Below, one piece after another: positions 62,911 to 64,000 of a DNA stretch of 64,000 bases (position 1 is the first letter of the stretch; every line of letters begins with the position of its first letter). A program made the position numbers and the translations under genes. Source of the DNA: PLGF01 sp052139695 (GTDB taxonomy: Bacteria > Verrucomicrobiota > Verrucomicrobiia > Limisphaerales > Palsa-1400). The stretch covers positions 1 to 64,000 of the forward strand of contig JBKQWF010000019.1 in the NCBI GenBank assembly GCA_052139695.1, read 5' to 3'. The notes beneath the pieces were generated by a model, which made no database searches, was not told the DNA's origin, and was given only the letters and a program-made list of their open reading frames with translations.

Positions 62911-63994
62911 GCGGAAGCTCCGCCGGTTCTTGCTGGGTGATGCAATGGAAAGAACCAAGGCCCCAGATCAACTCGGTGGAATCAATGCCTGCCACTTCGC
63001 GCTGGGGAAATTCACGCCGCAAAATCTCCAACGCGACGCGGTCGTTTTTATGACGATAGGTCGGGACCAGGACCAAGCCGTTGGCGATGTAGAAGTTGGC
63101 ATAGGTGGCTGGGAGGCGCTGTCCTTGATGTTCAACCAGGCCGGGCATGGGCAATTCGACAATGCGGAAAGGCTGGGCATTTGCATCGCGGAAGGCGCGG
63201 AGTTTTTGCAGGTTTTCCTGGAGAATGGGATAGTTTTCGTCGGCGGGATCTTCTTCAACCGTTGTGACGATGGTTGAAGGGTTGACGAAACGGGCGAGGT
63301 CATCGATATGTCCGTCGGTGTCGTCCCCGATAATGCCGTCGCCCAGCCATAAAACCTGGTGAGCGCCGAGATAGTCCATGAGGTTTTGCTCAATTTGCGC
63401 TTTGTCCAGGTTCGGATTTCGGTTGCGATTGAGCAGGCAGGAAGTCGTCGTCAGGACGGTGCCGCGGCCGTTGACCTCGATGGAGCCGCCTTCCAGAATC
63501 ATGCTGGGCGAGAAAAGGGGCAATTGGCGAAGCCGGGCGACGTGTTGTGGAATGGCGTCGTCGAGATCGTAAGGGGGATATTTTCCGCCCCAGGCATTAT
63601 AGGCCCAATCAACGATCGCGCGGTCGCGACGCGGGGGGCTGTCGCGCACCAAAAAAACGGGGCCATGATCGCGGCACCACGGCTCGTAGGAAGGGAAAGG
63701 GTGGAAGTGGACCCGTTCCAGAGGGACAGCCTGGGCACGCAAGAGGCGGCGCGCTGTTTCTTCCACGTCGTCGTCCCAGACATTGATATTCACGTCCTCC
63801 ACTTTGACCAAATGCCGGATCACGTCCGCATAGACGGGTGGGACGGGATCATATTTGCCGGGGAAACTGATGCCGTCCGGCCGTGGCCAAGTCAGCCAGG
63901 TGGCGGCGTGAGGTTCCCACTCCGCCGGCATCCGGTAGCCGAGGGCCCTGGGGGATGCCGGTTCCGTGCCGGAAGTCGAGCGCGTAGAACACAC
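62867..63994 (-). CDS. aguA: Agmatine deiminase (PPAD family), possibly cut at the window edge
   Basis: A 375-residue guanidino hydrolase that converts agmatine to N-carbamoylputrescine in the route to putrescine. Motifs are the N-terminal GYRMPAEWEPHAATWLTWP, YEPWCRDHGPVF, DDTDGHIDDLARF with the catalytic His and Asp, and GLGSFHCITQQEP with the nucleophilic Cys (C351). The final 15 residues (PPQTSTEAHRSRVYL) translate the CACAGA/TCTGTG repeat, so the natural stop may have been lost. The start is GTG 63994; an ATG at 63931 would cut into the conserved N-terminus, and the true start may be just outside the window. Confidence 0.92.
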   Translation of the reverse strand: MCSTRSTSGTEPASPRALGYRMPAEWEPHAATWLTWPRPDGISFPGKYDPVPPVYADVIRHLVKVEDVNINVWDDDVEETARRLLRAQAVPLERVHFHPFPSYEPWCRDHGPVFLVRDSPPRRDRAIVDWAYNAWGGKYPPYDLDDAIPQHVARLRQLPLFSPSMILEGGSIEVNGRGTVLTTTSCLLNRNRNPNLDKAQIEQNLMDYLGAHQVLWLGDGIIGDDTDGHIDDLARFVNPSTIVTTVEEDPADENYPILQENLQKLRAFRDANAQPFRIVELPMPGLVEHQGQRLPATYANFYIANGLVLVPTYRHKNDRVALEILRREFPQREVAGIDSTELIWGLGSFHCITQQEPAELPPQTSTEAHRSRVYL

Positions 63995-64000
63995 GGGCAG

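Overview
The window looks like a chromosomal segment of a Verrucomicrobiota bacterium, most likely of the Pedosphaera/Limisphaerales type. This rests on GC-rich coding DNA, an alternative complex III operon, a 51-residue small basic protein of the Chlamydiae/Verrucomicrobia type, BspA-like leucine-rich repeat remnants, prepilin-like and DUF1080 proteins, and several secreted proteins that end in the same 'Y-x-V-Q ... W ... F-Y/W-R-V' module. No rRNA, tRNA or CRISPR array was found. Family assignments come from reading motifs by eye; no search was run.

0-2 kb: the 3' end (domains V and VI) of a group II intron enters from the left edge, followed by a minus-strand OprB-type porin and an island of palindromic repeats. 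2-13 kb: one minus-strand operon encodes alternative complex III (actABCDEF), a small cysteine-bearing membrane protein and a cbb3-oxidase-like trio (CcoN, CcoO, CcoP). Most junctions overlap by 1-4 bases. The CcoN-like subunit keeps the fold-level motifs but has lost nearly all heme and copper ligands, so this operon is the best candidate for something undescribed.

13-26 kb: a PIN-type toxin-antitoxin pair, then a minus-strand series parB - pfkB-type kinase - peptide deformylase - an 8.8-kb gene for a sedolisin protease carrying nine Ig-like repeats alternating with two other module types. 26-34 kb: small basic protein, RsuA/RluB pseudouridine synthase, SH3-domain protein, folD, a DUF6941-like protein, a membrane protein, an IS3 OrfA-like remnant and glnD. 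34-43 kb: small hypotheticals, a periplasmic thioredoxin, GNAT, an orphan CheX, a secreted protein, hexose-6-phosphate mutarotase, and a zinc-ribbon / Ser-Thr kinase / ECF sigma signalling set.

43-51 kb is a decaying accessory zone with LRR pseudogene pieces, SpoIIM-like and PhyH proteins, small ORFs and a frameshifted arylsulfotransferase-like gene. 51-60 kb is a tight plus-strand cluster: thioredoxin, two small cysteine membrane proteins, TolC/MFP/RND efflux, a Tat-exported sulfite-oxidase-like molybdoenzyme and a triheme cytochrome c, suggestive of periplasmic sulfur handling. 60-64 kb holds a pseudopilin-like protein, a DUF1080 lipoprotein, trmB, a holin-4-like membrane protein and agmatine deiminase, whose 3' end runs into a 10-bp-phased CACAGA/TCTGTG array.
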